A DNA stretch of 64,000 nucleotides, from assembly GCF_000717715.1 (NCBI RefSeq), contig NZ_JOAI01000050.1:1-64000 (forward strand), read 5' to 3'. How positions within the stretch are numbered: the first letter of the stretch is position 1; each line of letters starts with the position of its first letter. Positions 46,803 through 57,495 of the stretch are shown here, piece after piece. The notes under the pieces are model-generated. The model searched no databases. It had not been told where the DNA came from and saw nothing but the letters and a program-made list of their open reading frames with translations. The position numbers and the translations under genes were made by a program. This stretch comes from Streptomyces sp. NRRL B-24484 (GTDB lineage Bacteria > Actinomycetota > Actinomycetes > Streptomycetales > Streptomycetaceae).

Positions 46803-47621
46803 ATGGCTTCAGCGCAGGTGACCGGTACGACCGCGCAGCGCCCGCACGCGGGCGGCGGAGCGGGGTCGCACGGTCGGGCGCGTGACTGGGCGGAGATCCA
46901 GGAGCGGATGCTGGTGCCGCTCTACCAGGCGGTATACCGCCGGCTGGAGGTCGGTCCGGCGACGAGCCTGCTCGGCCTCGGCTGCCGCTCGGGGCTCGCC
47001 CTGCTGCTCGCCGCGGAACGCGGCGCGCAGGTGGCCGGGCTGGAGCCGGAGGCGGAGCTGCGCGAGCTCGCGGAGGGCCGGCGGCTGCGGGTGGCGGGAG
47101 TCGGCGGTGTCGACCGGTCGGGTCAACCCGTCCCCCGCTCGGCGTATTCGCTGGTCACCGTTTTCGAGGAGCTCGCCTACGTGGCGGATCCGGCGGTGCT
47201 CGTGCTGGAGGCCGCGGCGCTCACGCTGCAGGGCGGGCACGTGGTGCTGGCCGGCTGGGGTCCGCCGGAGCGGTGCGAGAGCGCGGGCGTGCTGGAGGTG
47301 GCCCGGCGCCGGTCGGCCCGGACGCCGTCCTCCGACCCGTTCGCCCTGAGCGCCCCCGGCGCACTGGAGGAACTGTGCGCGGGCGTCGGGCTCCGACCCG
47401 CCGGCAGCGGCCGGGTCAGCTGCCCCTTCGCGTACCCGGACCTCGACAGTGCGGTGCGCGGCATGCTCTCCACCGGTCTGTACGAGGGCGCGATCGAGGA
47501 GTGGGGGCCGGCGCTGGTGACCAAGGAGCTGGAGGAGGCGCTGCACCCCTTCGTGCAGGCGGACGCCTCCGTCCGGATGGCCAACGTGTTCCGGTACGTG
47601 GTGGCCGAGCAGCCCCGCTGA
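46803..47621 (+). CDS. Class I SAM-dependent methyltransferase-like protein
   Basis: A 272-residue protein. Motif I-like SLLGLGCRSGLALLLA and the acidic end of the second strand (QVAGLEPEAEL) fit a SAM-binding Rossmann fold; FEELAYVADPAVLVLEAAAL is the motif V region. No substrate motif recognisable. GGGAGG lies five bases before the ATG. It is convergent with the acetyltransferase gene. Confidence 0.78.
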   Translation: MASAQVTGTTAQRPHAGGGAGSHGRARDWAEIQERMLVPLYQAVYRRLEVGPATSLLGLGCRSGLALLLAAERGAQVAGLEPEAELRELAEGRRLRVAGVGGVDRSGQPVPRSAYSLVTVFEELAYVADPAVLVLEAAALTLQGGHVVLAGWGPPERCESAGVLEVARRRSARTPSSDPFALSAPGALEELCAGVGLRPAGSGRVSCPFAYPDLDSAVRGMLSTGLYEGAIEEWGPALVTKELEEALHPFVQADASVRMANVFRYVVAEQPR

Positions 47622-47633
47622 TCCACCGCGGGC

Positions 47634-47663
47634 CCGGGGCGGACGTACGGACGCCCGCCCCGG
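47634..47663. terminator. Hairpin between convergent methyltransferase and acetyltransferase genes
   Basis: A 9-bp perfect stem CCGGGGCGG (47634-47642) with CCGCCCCGG (47655-47663). Confidence 0.6.
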
Positions 47664-47726
47664 CCCCGGACGCGCTCGGGCCGGAACGCTCACCGCGACG
47701 GGCCCGCGGGCCGGTGGCCGACCGGC

Positions 47727-48269
47727 TCAGCGGTCGAGCGGGGCCCACTCCTCTGCGGTCAGCGCGTACCGCTCGTGGTCGCGCCAGGCGCCGGAGAGGA
47801 ACAGCATCCGCGGGGTGAAGCCCTCGTGCCGGAAGCCGAGCCGCTCGGCCATGGCGATGGAGCGGGCGTTGTCGGGCTGGACGTTGATCTCCAGCCGGTG
47901 CAGGCCCAGTCCGCCGCGCTCGCCCGGGGCGAAGCACCGGTCGACCACCAGCTGCATGCCCTCGGACATCCGCCCGGTGCCGGCGTACGGCAGGTAGGAG
48001 TCGTAGCCGAGGGCGCCGTTGCAGAAGCGGCCCATCACGATGTTGGCCACGTTGCACTTGCCGACGAGCCCGCCGGTGGCGACGTCCTCGATCAGGAAGG
48101 TGTGCAGGCCGGGCCCCTGACGGTCCAGCAGCTCGGCGAGGCCGTCCGGCTCCACCGGGTTCCACCGCCCTATGTGCTCGGCCGAGCGGCGCACCGCCTC
48201 GGCGTACGGAGCCACGTCGTCCGGTCGGGGTTCCCTGATCCTCACTCGCACACCACCATCATCGGGCAT
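47727..48269 (-). CDS. GNAT-family N-acetyltransferase (RimJ/RimL type)
   Basis: A 180-residue acetyltransferase of the RimJ/RimL group. VRIREPRPDDVAPYAEAV at the N-terminus, GYDSYLPYAGTGRMSEGMQ (acetyl-CoA loop) and HRLEINVQPDNARSIAMAER with LGFRHEG are typical. Target could be a ribosomal or other protein N-terminus, or a small amine. The ATG at 48269 is the first plausible start; a GTG five or six codons later is an alternative. Confidence 0.85.
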   Translation of the reverse strand: MPDDGGVRVRIREPRPDDVAPYAEAVRRSAEHIGRWNPVEPDGLAELLDRQGPGLHTFLIEDVATGGLVGKCNVANIVMGRFCNGALGYDSYLPYAGTGRMSEGMQLVVDRCFAPGERGGLGLHRLEINVQPDNARSIAMAERLGFRHEGFTPRMLFLSGAWRDHERYALTAEEWAPLDR

Positions 48270-48416
48270 GTGTGCGGTCGGCCGCCGGGCGGCCCCGCCG
48301 GACGGCGTCGGCGGTGTCGGCCGACCGGCCGCGACGGGCCCGGGCGCAGGGCTCCGGAGACCCGGCCGGAGGGTCACGGCCCGGAGCCCCGGGCACAGGA
48401 TCGGCTCCGGAGACGC

Positions 48417-48458
48417 CGACGGCCCGCCGCCCCGGGCGAGGGGGCGGCGGGCCGTCGG
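48417..48458 (-). terminator. Terminator after ffh
   Basis: A perfect 18-bp stem (48417-48434 with 48441-48458), loop of six bases, 10 bases past the ffh stop. Confidence 0.9.
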
Positions 48459-48468
48459 TCGGGAACCG

Positions 48469-50037
48469 TCAGAGCAGGTCCTTGAACTCCTTGGGCAGTT
48501 CGAAGTCGGACGGGCCCTTGCCCGCACCGAGGCCGAAGGCGCCGCCCGGCGCGGCCTGCTGGCCCTGCCCGGCCGGGCCGAGGGCGCGGCGCTCGGCGGC
48601 GGCCGCCTCCTCCTGGGCCCGCTTCAGCGGGTTGCCGGACTTGCGCTTGCCCTTGGCGACCGGGGCCTTCTTGGCGGAGCGCTTGCCGCCGCCGCCCATC
48701 CCGGGGATGCCCGGCATGCCGGGGATGCCCTTGCCCGAGGCCATCGCGGACATCATCTTGCGGGCCTCGAAGAACCGCTCGACCAGGTTGTTGACCTCGC
48801 CGACCTGGACGCCGGAACCCTTGGCGATGCGGAGCCGGCGCGAGCCGTTGATCAGCTTCGGGTCGGTGCGCTCGGCCGGGGTCATCGACTTGATGATCGC
48901 GCCGACGCGGTCGACGTCCTTGTCGTCGATGTTGTTGATCTGGTCGCGGATCTGGCCCATGCCGGGCAGCATCCCCAGCAGCTTGGAGATCGAGCCCATC
49001 TTGCGGACCTGCTCCAGCTGGGACAGGAAGTCGTCCAGCGTGAAGTCCTTGCCGCCGCCCTGCAGCTTGGAGGCCATCTTCTCGGCCTCGGCCTGCGAGA
49101 AGGTCTGCTCGGCCTTCTCGATGAGCGAGAGCATGTCGCCCATGCCGAGGATGCGCGAGGCCATCCGGTCCGGGTGGAAGGCGTCGAAGTCGTCGACCTT
49201 CTCGCCGTTCGAGGCGAACATGATCTGGCGGCCGGTCACGTGCGCGACCGAGAGCGCGGCACCGCCGCGGGCGTCGCCGTCGAGCTTGGAGAGCACCACG
49301 CCGGTGAAGTCGACGCCGTCGAGGAAGGCCTGCGCGGTGGTGACCGCGTCCTGGCCGACCATGGCGTCGACCACGAACAGGACCTCGTCGGGGCTGACCG
49401 CGGCCCGGATGTCGGCGGCCTGCTGCATCATCTCGGCGTCGATGCCGAGGCGGCCGGCGGTGTCGACGACGACCACGTCGTACTGCTTCTGGCGGGCGTA
49501 CTCGATCGAGTCGCGGGCGACCTTCACCGGGTCGCCGACGCCGTTGCCCGGCTCCGGGCCGTAGAAGGCCACGCCGGCGCGCTCGGCGACCACGCCGAGC
49601 TGGTTCACCGCGTTGGGGCGCTGGAGGTCGCAGGCGACGAGCAGCGGGGTGTGCTTCTGCTGCTTCAGCCAGTGGCCGAGCTTGCCGGCGAGCGTGGTCT
49701 TGCCGGCGCCCTGGAGGCCGGCCAGCATGATGACGGTCGGGCCGTTCTTGGCGTAGCGCAGGCGGCGGGTCTCGCCGCCGAGGATGCTGATGAGCTCCTC
49801 GTTGACGATCTTGATGATCTGCTGCGCCGGGTTCAGCGCGCCGGAGACCTCCGCGCCGAGGGCCCGGTCCTTGACCTGCTTGATGAAGGCCCGCACCACG
49901 GGCAGCGCGACGTCCGCCTCCAGCAGCGCGATCCGGATCTCGCGGGCGGTGGCGTCGATGTCCGCCTCGCTGAGGCGGCCCTTGCCCCGGAGGTTCTTGA
50001 ACGTCGCTGCGAGGCGGTCGGAGAGAGTGTCGAACAC
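48469..50037 (-). CDS. ffh: Signal recognition particle protein Ffh
   Basis: A 522-residue SRP54 homologue that binds 4.5S RNA and signal peptides and docks with FtsY. The NG domain has GLQGAGKTTLAGKL, DTAGRLGID and SKLDGDARGG; the M domain is Met-rich and ends with ASGKGIPGMPGIPGMGGGGK and a basic, then acidic tail. The GTG at 50037 matches the conserved N-terminus VFDTLSDRLAATF. Order ffh-glnD is usual for Streptomyces. Confidence 0.96.
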   Translation of the reverse strand: MFDTLSDRLAATFKNLRGKGRLSEADIDATAREIRIALLEADVALPVVRAFIKQVKDRALGAEVSGALNPAQQIIKIVNEELISILGGETRRLRYAKNGPTVIMLAGLQGAGKTTLAGKLGHWLKQQKHTPLLVACDLQRPNAVNQLGVVAERAGVAFYGPEPGNGVGDPVKVARDSIEYARQKQYDVVVVDTAGRLGIDAEMMQQAADIRAAVSPDEVLFVVDAMVGQDAVTTAQAFLDGVDFTGVVLSKLDGDARGGAALSVAHVTGRQIMFASNGEKVDDFDAFHPDRMASRILGMGDMLSLIEKAEQTFSQAEAEKMASKLQGGGKDFTLDDFLSQLEQVRKMGSISKLLGMLPGMGQIRDQINNIDDKDVDRVGAIIKSMTPAERTDPKLINGSRRLRIAKGSGVQVGEVNNLVERFFEARKMMSAMASGKGIPGMPGIPGMGGGGKRSAKKAPVAKGKRKSGNPLKRAQEEAAAAERRALGPAGQGQQAAPGGAFGLGAGKGPSDFELPKEFKDLL

Positions 50038-50169
50038 GTCGGTCGCGGGTCCCTTGCGGCATGGGTACGGGTACTGTCGTCGCCCCCCAGGGTATCCGGC
50101 CGCCCGGCGAACGGTCTCCACCCCGGGATTCCCGCGGGCTCGCCGGCTCCCCGGCCGCCCGCGCGGGGC

Positions 50170-52629
50170 TCAGCCGAGCGCCTCCTGCACCGCCCGGGCG
50201 ACCTGCGCGGCACGGGCCGCGGCCAGCGGCAGGCCCTCCGCGTCGGTGACGTAGAAGGCGTCCACCGCGTCGGCGCCGAGGGTGGAGACGTGGGCGGTGC
50301 GCACCCGCACCCCGGCCGCGTCGAGGGCCCGGCCGATCCGGTGCAGCAGGCCGGGGGCGTCGTGCGCGCGGACCTCCAGGATGGTCGCGCTGGAGGACGC
50401 GCCGGGGGCGACCGAGACCACCGGGGGCGGGGTGGCGATGCCGCGCCGCCGGGGCGCGGCGGCGTCGCGTTCGGCTAGCTTGCGGGCGACGTCCAGCGAG
50501 CCGTCGAGGGCCCGGCGCAGGTCGGCGCGGAGCCGGGCCGCCTCCGGCAGTTCGCCGTACTCGGCGGCGACCGTCCAGGAGAGCAGCAGCACCGGGCCGG
50601 CGTCGATCGGGTCGAGCTCGCGCAGCGAGGCGGAGCGCACGGTGAGCCGGTGCAGCGCCAGCACGCCCGCGACCGTGCCGAGCAGTCCGGGCCGGTCGGG
50701 GATGGCCAGGGTGAGTTCGACGCCCATCGGCTCGGTGCCGGTGCTGCCGGTGCTGCCGGTACCGCCGGCCTCGGTGTGCGCGTGCAGCGAGAGCGCGGGG
50801 CCGCCGGTGCGGGCGGCCTCCACGGCGAGCCGCTCCTGCTCGGCGGTCGGGTCGCCGGCCGGCGGATGGCCGACCCCGCCGGCGAGGCGGGCGGCGGCCC
50901 GGGCGACCAGGTTGCCGACCAGCGAGGCGCGCCAGGTGCTCCAGGCGGCCGGGCCGGTGGCGGTGGCGTCGGCCTCGGTCAGGGCGTGCAGCAGTTCCAG
51001 GTGCGGCAGGGTGCCGACCACCTTGGTGATCGCGTCGACGGTGGCCGGGTCGTCGGGGTCGCGGCGGGTGGCCGTGTCCACCAGGGTCAGGTGGTGGCGG
51101 ACCAGCAGGGCGAGGGTGTCGGTGTCGGTCTTGTCGAAGCCCATCCGGGCGGCGACGTCGCGGACGATGACCTCGCCGGCCTCGGAGTGGTCGCCGGGCC
51201 AGCCCTTGCCGATGTCGTGCAGCAGGGCGGCGACGAGCAGCAGGTCGGGGCGGGCGACCCGGCGGGTCATCGCGGCGGCCCGGACGGCGGTCTCGATCAG
51301 GTGCCGGTCGACCGTCCAGCGGTGCACGGCGTTGCGCTGCGGGCGGCAGCGCACGCGCTCCCAGTCGGGCAGCAGCCGGGTGATCAGCCCCTCGGCCTCC
51401 AGCGCCTCCCAGACCGGCAGGCAGGCCTCGCCTGCGCCGAGCAGGGTGATCAGCTGCTCGCGGGCCTCGTCCGGCCAGGGCACCGGCAGCGGCTTGGTCT
51501 CGGCGGCCAGCCGCCGGACGGTGGCGTAGGCGACGGTGAGGCCGGCCTGGGCGGCCGCGGCGGCGGCGCGCAGCGGCAGCACCGGGTCCTGGGCGGGGCG
51601 GGCGCCCTGGGCGAGCCCGGCCTCGCCGTCCTGCTCGACGACGCCCTCGGCGAGCGGACGGCGCTCGACGGCTCCCTTGGCGACCGCGCCGGCGCCGCGG
51701 CCGGTGCCGGTGAACGGGAAGGCGATCCGGGAGAGCCGGCGGCCGCGGCTGCTGCGGGCGGCGAGGACGCGGTCCACGGCCCGCCAGGTGACGTCGGAGG
51801 CGTAGGTGATGGTGCGGGCCGCCTCGTAGACCTGGCGGAGCAGGGTGTCGGCGTCGAGGACGCCGAGGCGGGCGGCGACCTGGTCCTGGTCCTGCAGGCT
51901 GAGGCGCTCGGTGGCGCGGCCGGTGGTCAGGTGCAGGGCGTCGCGGACGTCGGCGAGGCGGGCGGCGGCGGCCTCCAGGCCGTCGCGGGGGGCGTCGGCG
52001 AGCCAGGTGGCGGCGATGGCCTTGAGCGCGACCACGTCGCGCAGGCCGCCGCGGGCCTCCTTGAGGTCGGGTTCGAGGAGGAAGGAGAGCTCGCCGTGGC
52101 GCTCGGCGCGTTCGGCGCACAGCTGCTGGAGTTCGGGCAGCCGGCCGGCGGCGCCGGCCCGCCAGTCGGCGAGCAGGGTGGAGCGGAGCGAGGCGGTGAG
52201 CGCGGGGTCGCCGGCGATGTGGCGGGCGTCCAGCAGGCCGAGCTGCGCCTTGAGGTCGTCCGCGGCGACGGCGCGGGCCTCGTCGAGGGTGCGGACGGCG
52301 TGGTCGAGGGCGGCGCCGGAGTCCCAGACCGGGTACCAGATGCGTTCCGGCAGCCGGGGGTCGATCGGGCCGTCGTGCAGCAGCAGGACGTCGAGGTCGC
52401 TGCGCGGGGAGAGTTCGCCGCGGCCGTAGCCGCCGACGGCGACGAGGGCGGTGCCGGCGGGTGCCCCGGCGTCCCGGTGCAGCCCGGCGAGCCAGCCGTC
52501 GGTGAGCCGGGCGAGGGCGGTGCGGCGGGCGGCGCCCCCGAGACCGGGGTCGGCGAGCAGCCGGGCGCGGGCGGCACCGTGGTCGTCCGGGCGGGCCGGG
52601 TCGGAGGGGTGGGCTTCGGTCGTGGTCAC
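50170..52629 (-). CDS. glnD: PII uridylyl/adenylyltransferase GlnD
   Basis: An 819-residue nitrogen sensor that modifies and demodifies GlnK. The nucleotidyltransferase site is GGYGRGELSPRSDLDVLLL, the HD hydrolase domain LLHDIGKGWPGDHSEAGE, and two ACT domains near the C-terminus (IPDRPGLLGTVAGVLALHRL and ARDAPGLLHRIG-like) sense glutamine. In Streptomyces the modification is adenylylation. A Gly/Ser/Thr linker precedes the first ACT domain. It lies 91 bases after glnK, beyond a terminator. Confidence 0.95.
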   Translation of the reverse strand: MTTTEAHPSDPARPDDHGAARARLLADPGLGGAARRTALARLTDGWLAGLHRDAGAPAGTALVAVGGYGRGELSPRSDLDVLLLHDGPIDPRLPERIWYPVWDSGAALDHAVRTLDEARAVAADDLKAQLGLLDARHIAGDPALTASLRSTLLADWRAGAAGRLPELQQLCAERAERHGELSFLLEPDLKEARGGLRDVVALKAIAATWLADAPRDGLEAAAARLADVRDALHLTTGRATERLSLQDQDQVAARLGVLDADTLLRQVYEAARTITYASDVTWRAVDRVLAARSSRGRRLSRIAFPFTGTGRGAGAVAKGAVERRPLAEGVVEQDGEAGLAQGARPAQDPVLPLRAAAAAAQAGLTVAYATVRRLAAETKPLPVPWPDEAREQLITLLGAGEACLPVWEALEAEGLITRLLPDWERVRCRPQRNAVHRWTVDRHLIETAVRAAAMTRRVARPDLLLVAALLHDIGKGWPGDHSEAGEVIVRDVAARMGFDKTDTDTLALLVRHHLTLVDTATRRDPDDPATVDAITKVVGTLPHLELLHALTEADATATGPAAWSTWRASLVGNLVARAAARLAGGVGHPPAGDPTAEQERLAVEAARTGGPALSLHAHTEAGGTGSTGSTGTEPMGVELTLAIPDRPGLLGTVAGVLALHRLTVRSASLRELDPIDAGPVLLLSWTVAAEYGELPEAARLRADLRRALDGSLDVARKLAERDAAAPRRRGIATPPPVVSVAPGASSSATILEVRAHDAPGLLHRIGRALDAAGVRVRTAHVSTLGADAVDAFYVTDAEGLPLAAARAAQVARAVQEALG

Positions 52630-52672
52630 GTCGGAGATCCCATCCGTGGGGCGGGGTGCCGGATGCGCGTCC

Positions 52673-52700
52673 GGCGGACCTGCCGGTGGGCAGGTCCGCC
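52673..52700 (-). terminator. Terminator after glnK
   Basis: A 12-bp perfect stem (52673-52684 with 52689-52700), loop GGTG, 20 bases past the glnK stop. Confidence 0.88.
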
Positions 52701-52720
52701 AAGAGCGTGTGGTGCTGATG

Positions 52721-54580
<1,860 letters not shown>

Positions 54581-54741
54581 TTACCGTTCCGCCGCTCGGT
54601 ACAGCGGGTACGGGGTGGTTCACCGACCGTGGGGGCCCGTGGGCCGGAGGGCGGGGGAGCCCGTACGGATACGAGGCCGCACGGACCCCCACGGTCGGGG
54701 TCGGGGGTGCGAGTGGCCGGAATCCGGCCCTCGCGGGGCGG

Positions 54742-56196
54742 TCAGACCGCCGAGGCGAACTCCGGGATGTCCTGCACGACCCGCTCGGCGAGCCGGGCCA
54801 CCTCGGGCACGCCCTTGTACTGGCGGTTGGCGGCCTCGGTGGTCTTGCGGACCCGGGTGTTCAGCCGTTCGGAGCGGACCTTGGTGGCGATGTCGACGGC
54901 CTGCTCGGCCATCACCGCGGCCTGCTCCGGCTCGTTCTGCAGCAGGTGGACGCTGGCCATGCCGATCAGGTTGAAGGCGTAGCTGCGGACGTGGTCGCCG
55001 TCCTGCCGGAACAGGTCGACGGCGCGCTCCATCACCGGCGCGGACATCGAGGCGTACAGCTGGCTGCGGCTGGAGTGGTACGCCAGGTCGCGGAAGGAGT
55101 GCGCGTTCTCGGCGTTGAGCTCGGCCTCGGAGAAGAACCTGAGCCAGTTCGGGTCGCCGTCGCCGGTGCGGCAGTCGCTGAAGGTGTCCTCGGCCAGGCG
55201 GGCGGCCCGGGCGCAGCGGTTGACCTCGCCGATGGTGGCGTAGGCACGGGCCTCCATCGCGTACAGCAGCGCCTGCTGGCGGGGGGTGGCGGTGTCGCGG
55301 CTGCCGTACTGGGCGAGGTGGATGAGCTCCAGGGCGTCCTCGCCGCGGTTGAGGTGGATCATCTGGCGGCTCATGTCGGTCAGGATCAGGGCGCCGAACG
55401 GGCGGTCCCCGGCCTCCTTGGCCGCGTGGAGGGCCAGCACGTAGTACTTCTGGGCGCTGGGGTGCATGCCGACGTCGTAGGACATCCAGCCGGCGAGGTG
55501 GGCGAGTTCGGCGGTCAGGCGGAAGAGGCGCTTGGTGGTGGGCTCCGGATAGGACTCCTGGAGGAGGTCGGTGACCTCGTGGAGCTGGCCGACCACCGCC
55601 TTGCGGCGCAGGCCGCCACCGTTCTGCGCGTCCCACTGGCGGAACATCACCGTGGTCTGTTCCAGCAGTTGGATCTCGGGCTCGGAGAGCCGGCCGGTGT
55701 ACGGCTCTCCGCCGTTGGCGGCGGTGAGGATCGGGGTCGGCGCGCCGCCGGGGCCGGGGGTGAGCCAGCGCTGCATCGGCTCGATCAGGGCGGCGCCGGC
55801 GGTCAGGGCGAGCGAGGTGCCCAGGAAGCCGCGGCGGTTGAGCATCAGGTCGCTGCGCGAGTACTCGCTGATCAGCTGGACGGTCTGGTCGCCGCTCCAG
55901 GGCAGGTCGACGCCGCCGCCCACGGTGGAGACCGGGACGGCGGTGCGCAGGCCGAGGTCCTCGACGGAGACGACCGAGCCGAAGCGCTCGGAGAACAGCT
56001 CGGACATGATCTTCGGGATGGGCTCGCGCGGTTGTTCGCCGTCGAGCCAGCGGCGCACCCGGGAGGTGTCGGTGCTGACGTGGTGGGCGCCGATCTGGCG
56101 GGCCCGACGGTTGACCTGACGCGCCAACTCGCCCTTGGACCAGCCGCTTCGGGCGAACCACGATGTCAGCTTCTCGTTCGGTTGCTTCTCTCCCAT
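54742..56196 (-). CDS. nsdA: NsdA, negative regulator of development and antibiotic production
   Basis: A 484-residue NsdA homologue. An N-terminal helix-turn-helix-like part (SWFARSGWSKGELARQVNRR) precedes a twin-arginine-like hydrophobic stretch (LNRRGFLGTSLALTAGAAL) and a C-terminal TPR-like region (residues ~200-470). In S. coelicolor NsdA represses sporulation and several antibiotics. It lies next to amtB as in that species. The ATG at 56196 has only a weak upstream GGGGA site. Confidence 0.9.
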   Translation of the reverse strand: MGEKQPNEKLTSWFARSGWSKGELARQVNRRARQIGAHHVSTDTSRVRRWLDGEQPREPIPKIMSELFSERFGSVVSVEDLGLRTAVPVSTVGGGVDLPWSGDQTVQLISEYSRSDLMLNRRGFLGTSLALTAGAALIEPMQRWLTPGPGGAPTPILTAANGGEPYTGRLSEPEIQLLEQTTVMFRQWDAQNGGGLRRKAVVGQLHEVTDLLQESYPEPTTKRLFRLTAELAHLAGWMSYDVGMHPSAQKYYVLALHAAKEAGDRPFGALILTDMSRQMIHLNRGEDALELIHLAQYGSRDTATPRQQALLYAMEARAYATIGEVNRCARAARLAEDTFSDCRTGDGDPNWLRFFSEAELNAENAHSFRDLAYHSSRSQLYASMSAPVMERAVDLFRQDGDHVRSYAFNLIGMASVHLLQNEPEQAAVMAEQAVDIATKVRSERLNTRVRKTTEAANRQYKGVPEVARLAERVVQDIPEFASAV

Positions 56197-56746
56197 GGGA
56201 ACGTCCCCATCCCGCCCGGCCCCTGACTCGGGGCCCCGCTCGTGGTGCCCGACGGTTCGGGCGCTTGCTCGACGTACCGTGCCTGCTCGACTGCCGAGGA
56301 GGCGGACCCCCGTACTGTGGACGGTCCGCTGTGCTCCGTGTGCCGAACGTAACGTGATTTCCGCCATCCGGGGGAGCACCGCCGAGGAAACGCCACCTTT
56401 CGCCACCCCTGAGAGTGAACGAAGAGTGGCCGCGCCGCGCTTCACTGGTAGCCGGTTCGCAGTGACCCCGGCACATGCCCGTCGGATGGGCTCCCGCCCT
56501 CGGGGCGGATCAACTGCCGCCGATGCTACCGGTTTTGACGCCCCACCAGACGACGGAGGAACCCTCGTGCGACTGCGACCTCCCGGTCTCCGCAGCTCCG
56601 GGGCCCGCCTGCTGCTGGAACGCGCCACACGAATCGGAGCGCACCCGCAGGCGCGCGCCTCCGGTGCACCACCCGCACCGCGCAGGCCGTCCGACGCACC
56701 GTCACATTCCCGTAACCACCGGCATCCAGAACCTGTTGGGGGAGGC
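56197..56746. other. Divergent intergenic region nsdA / prim-pol gene
   Basis: 550 bases. Bases 56567-56746 are an in-frame GTG extension of the prim-pol gene preceded by GGAGG, but codon usage there is unlike coding sequence. The direct repeat GCTCGAC occurs at about 56264 and 56286. Promoters for nsdA and the prim-pol gene presumably lie here but cannot be fixed. Confidence 0.45.
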
Positions 56747-57448
56747 ATGGACAACCTGTTCGGCGAACTCCGGCTGCGGCACCTGCGGCTGGCGCCGCGC
56801 GGCACCCTGCGGCGCACCAGGGCCACCACCCTCCGGGCGGCCGGCGAGTACACCTCCCGCCTCGGCTGGACGGTCGTCGCGGGGGCGGCCCGCGGCCACC
56901 ACCGCTCCCCCGCGGTCTGCGACTGCGCCGCCTCGCACTGCGCCGCCCCCGGTCTGCACGCCGCCCCCGGCCCGAAGGCCGCACCGGGCACCCCGGCGGA
57001 GGAACTCCGCACGCTGCTCGCCGCGGACGCGCCGGTGCTGCTGCCGGCCGGCCTGCACTTCGACGTGCTGGACGTCCCGGAGCAGCCGGGTCTGCAGGCG
57101 CTCGTGCGGCTGGAGCGGATGGGCACCCAGGTCGGCCCGGTGATCGCCTCGCCGACCGGGCGGCTGCTGTTCTTCGTGGCCCCCGGCACCGCGCGCCGGC
57201 TGCCCGAACTGCTCTACCGGACGGGCTGGGACGACGCCTCGCTCGACCTGGTCTGCCACGGCGCCGGCGCGTACGTGGCGGCGCCGCCGACCGTGCTCGG
57301 CGGACTCGGGCCGATGCGCTGGCTGCGCCGGCCGACCCGGGAGAGCGCGGCCTGTCCGCCGGAGGCCCGCCTGCTGCTCGGCACCCTGGCGTACGCCTGC
57401 CACCGCGGCCGGGCCCGCGCGTGCGAGCCGGCCTGGCTGGCCTCCTGA
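56747..57448 (+). CDS. Bifunctional DNA primase/polymerase-like N-terminal domain protein
   Basis: A 233-residue conserved actinomycete protein. It has the pattern of prim-pol N-terminal domains: ATTLRAAGEYTSRLGWTVVA at the start, a Cys cluster (CDCAASHCAAPGLH) that may bind zinc, and RLLFFVAPGTARRLPELL. The metal-binding acidic residues are not obvious, so activity is uncertain. The ATG has GGGGGAGG almost adjacent; a GTG 60 codons upstream has a better-spaced site but poor codon usage. Normally convergent with ftsY; here the ftsY 3' end is missing. Confidence 0.75.
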   Translation: MDNLFGELRLRHLRLAPRGTLRRTRATTLRAAGEYTSRLGWTVVAGAARGHHRSPAVCDCAASHCAAPGLHAAPGPKAAPGTPAEELRTLLAADAPVLLPAGLHFDVLDVPEQPGLQALVRLERMGTQVGPVIASPTGRLLFFVAPGTARRLPELLYRTGWDDASLDLVCHGAGAYVAAPPTVLGGLGPMRWLRRPTRESAACPPEARLLLGTLAYACHRGRARACEPAWLAS

Positions 57449-57495
57449 GCCGAGCGGGACGGAAAGCGGCGGGCCGCCGCCCCTCGGAAGTGCCG

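Noticed and set aside
48374..52702. A 1442-codon minus-strand open frame across glnD and ffh in another phase
   Set aside because: Shadow of two real genes. Arg/Pro-rich composition typical of out-of-phase high-GC sequence.
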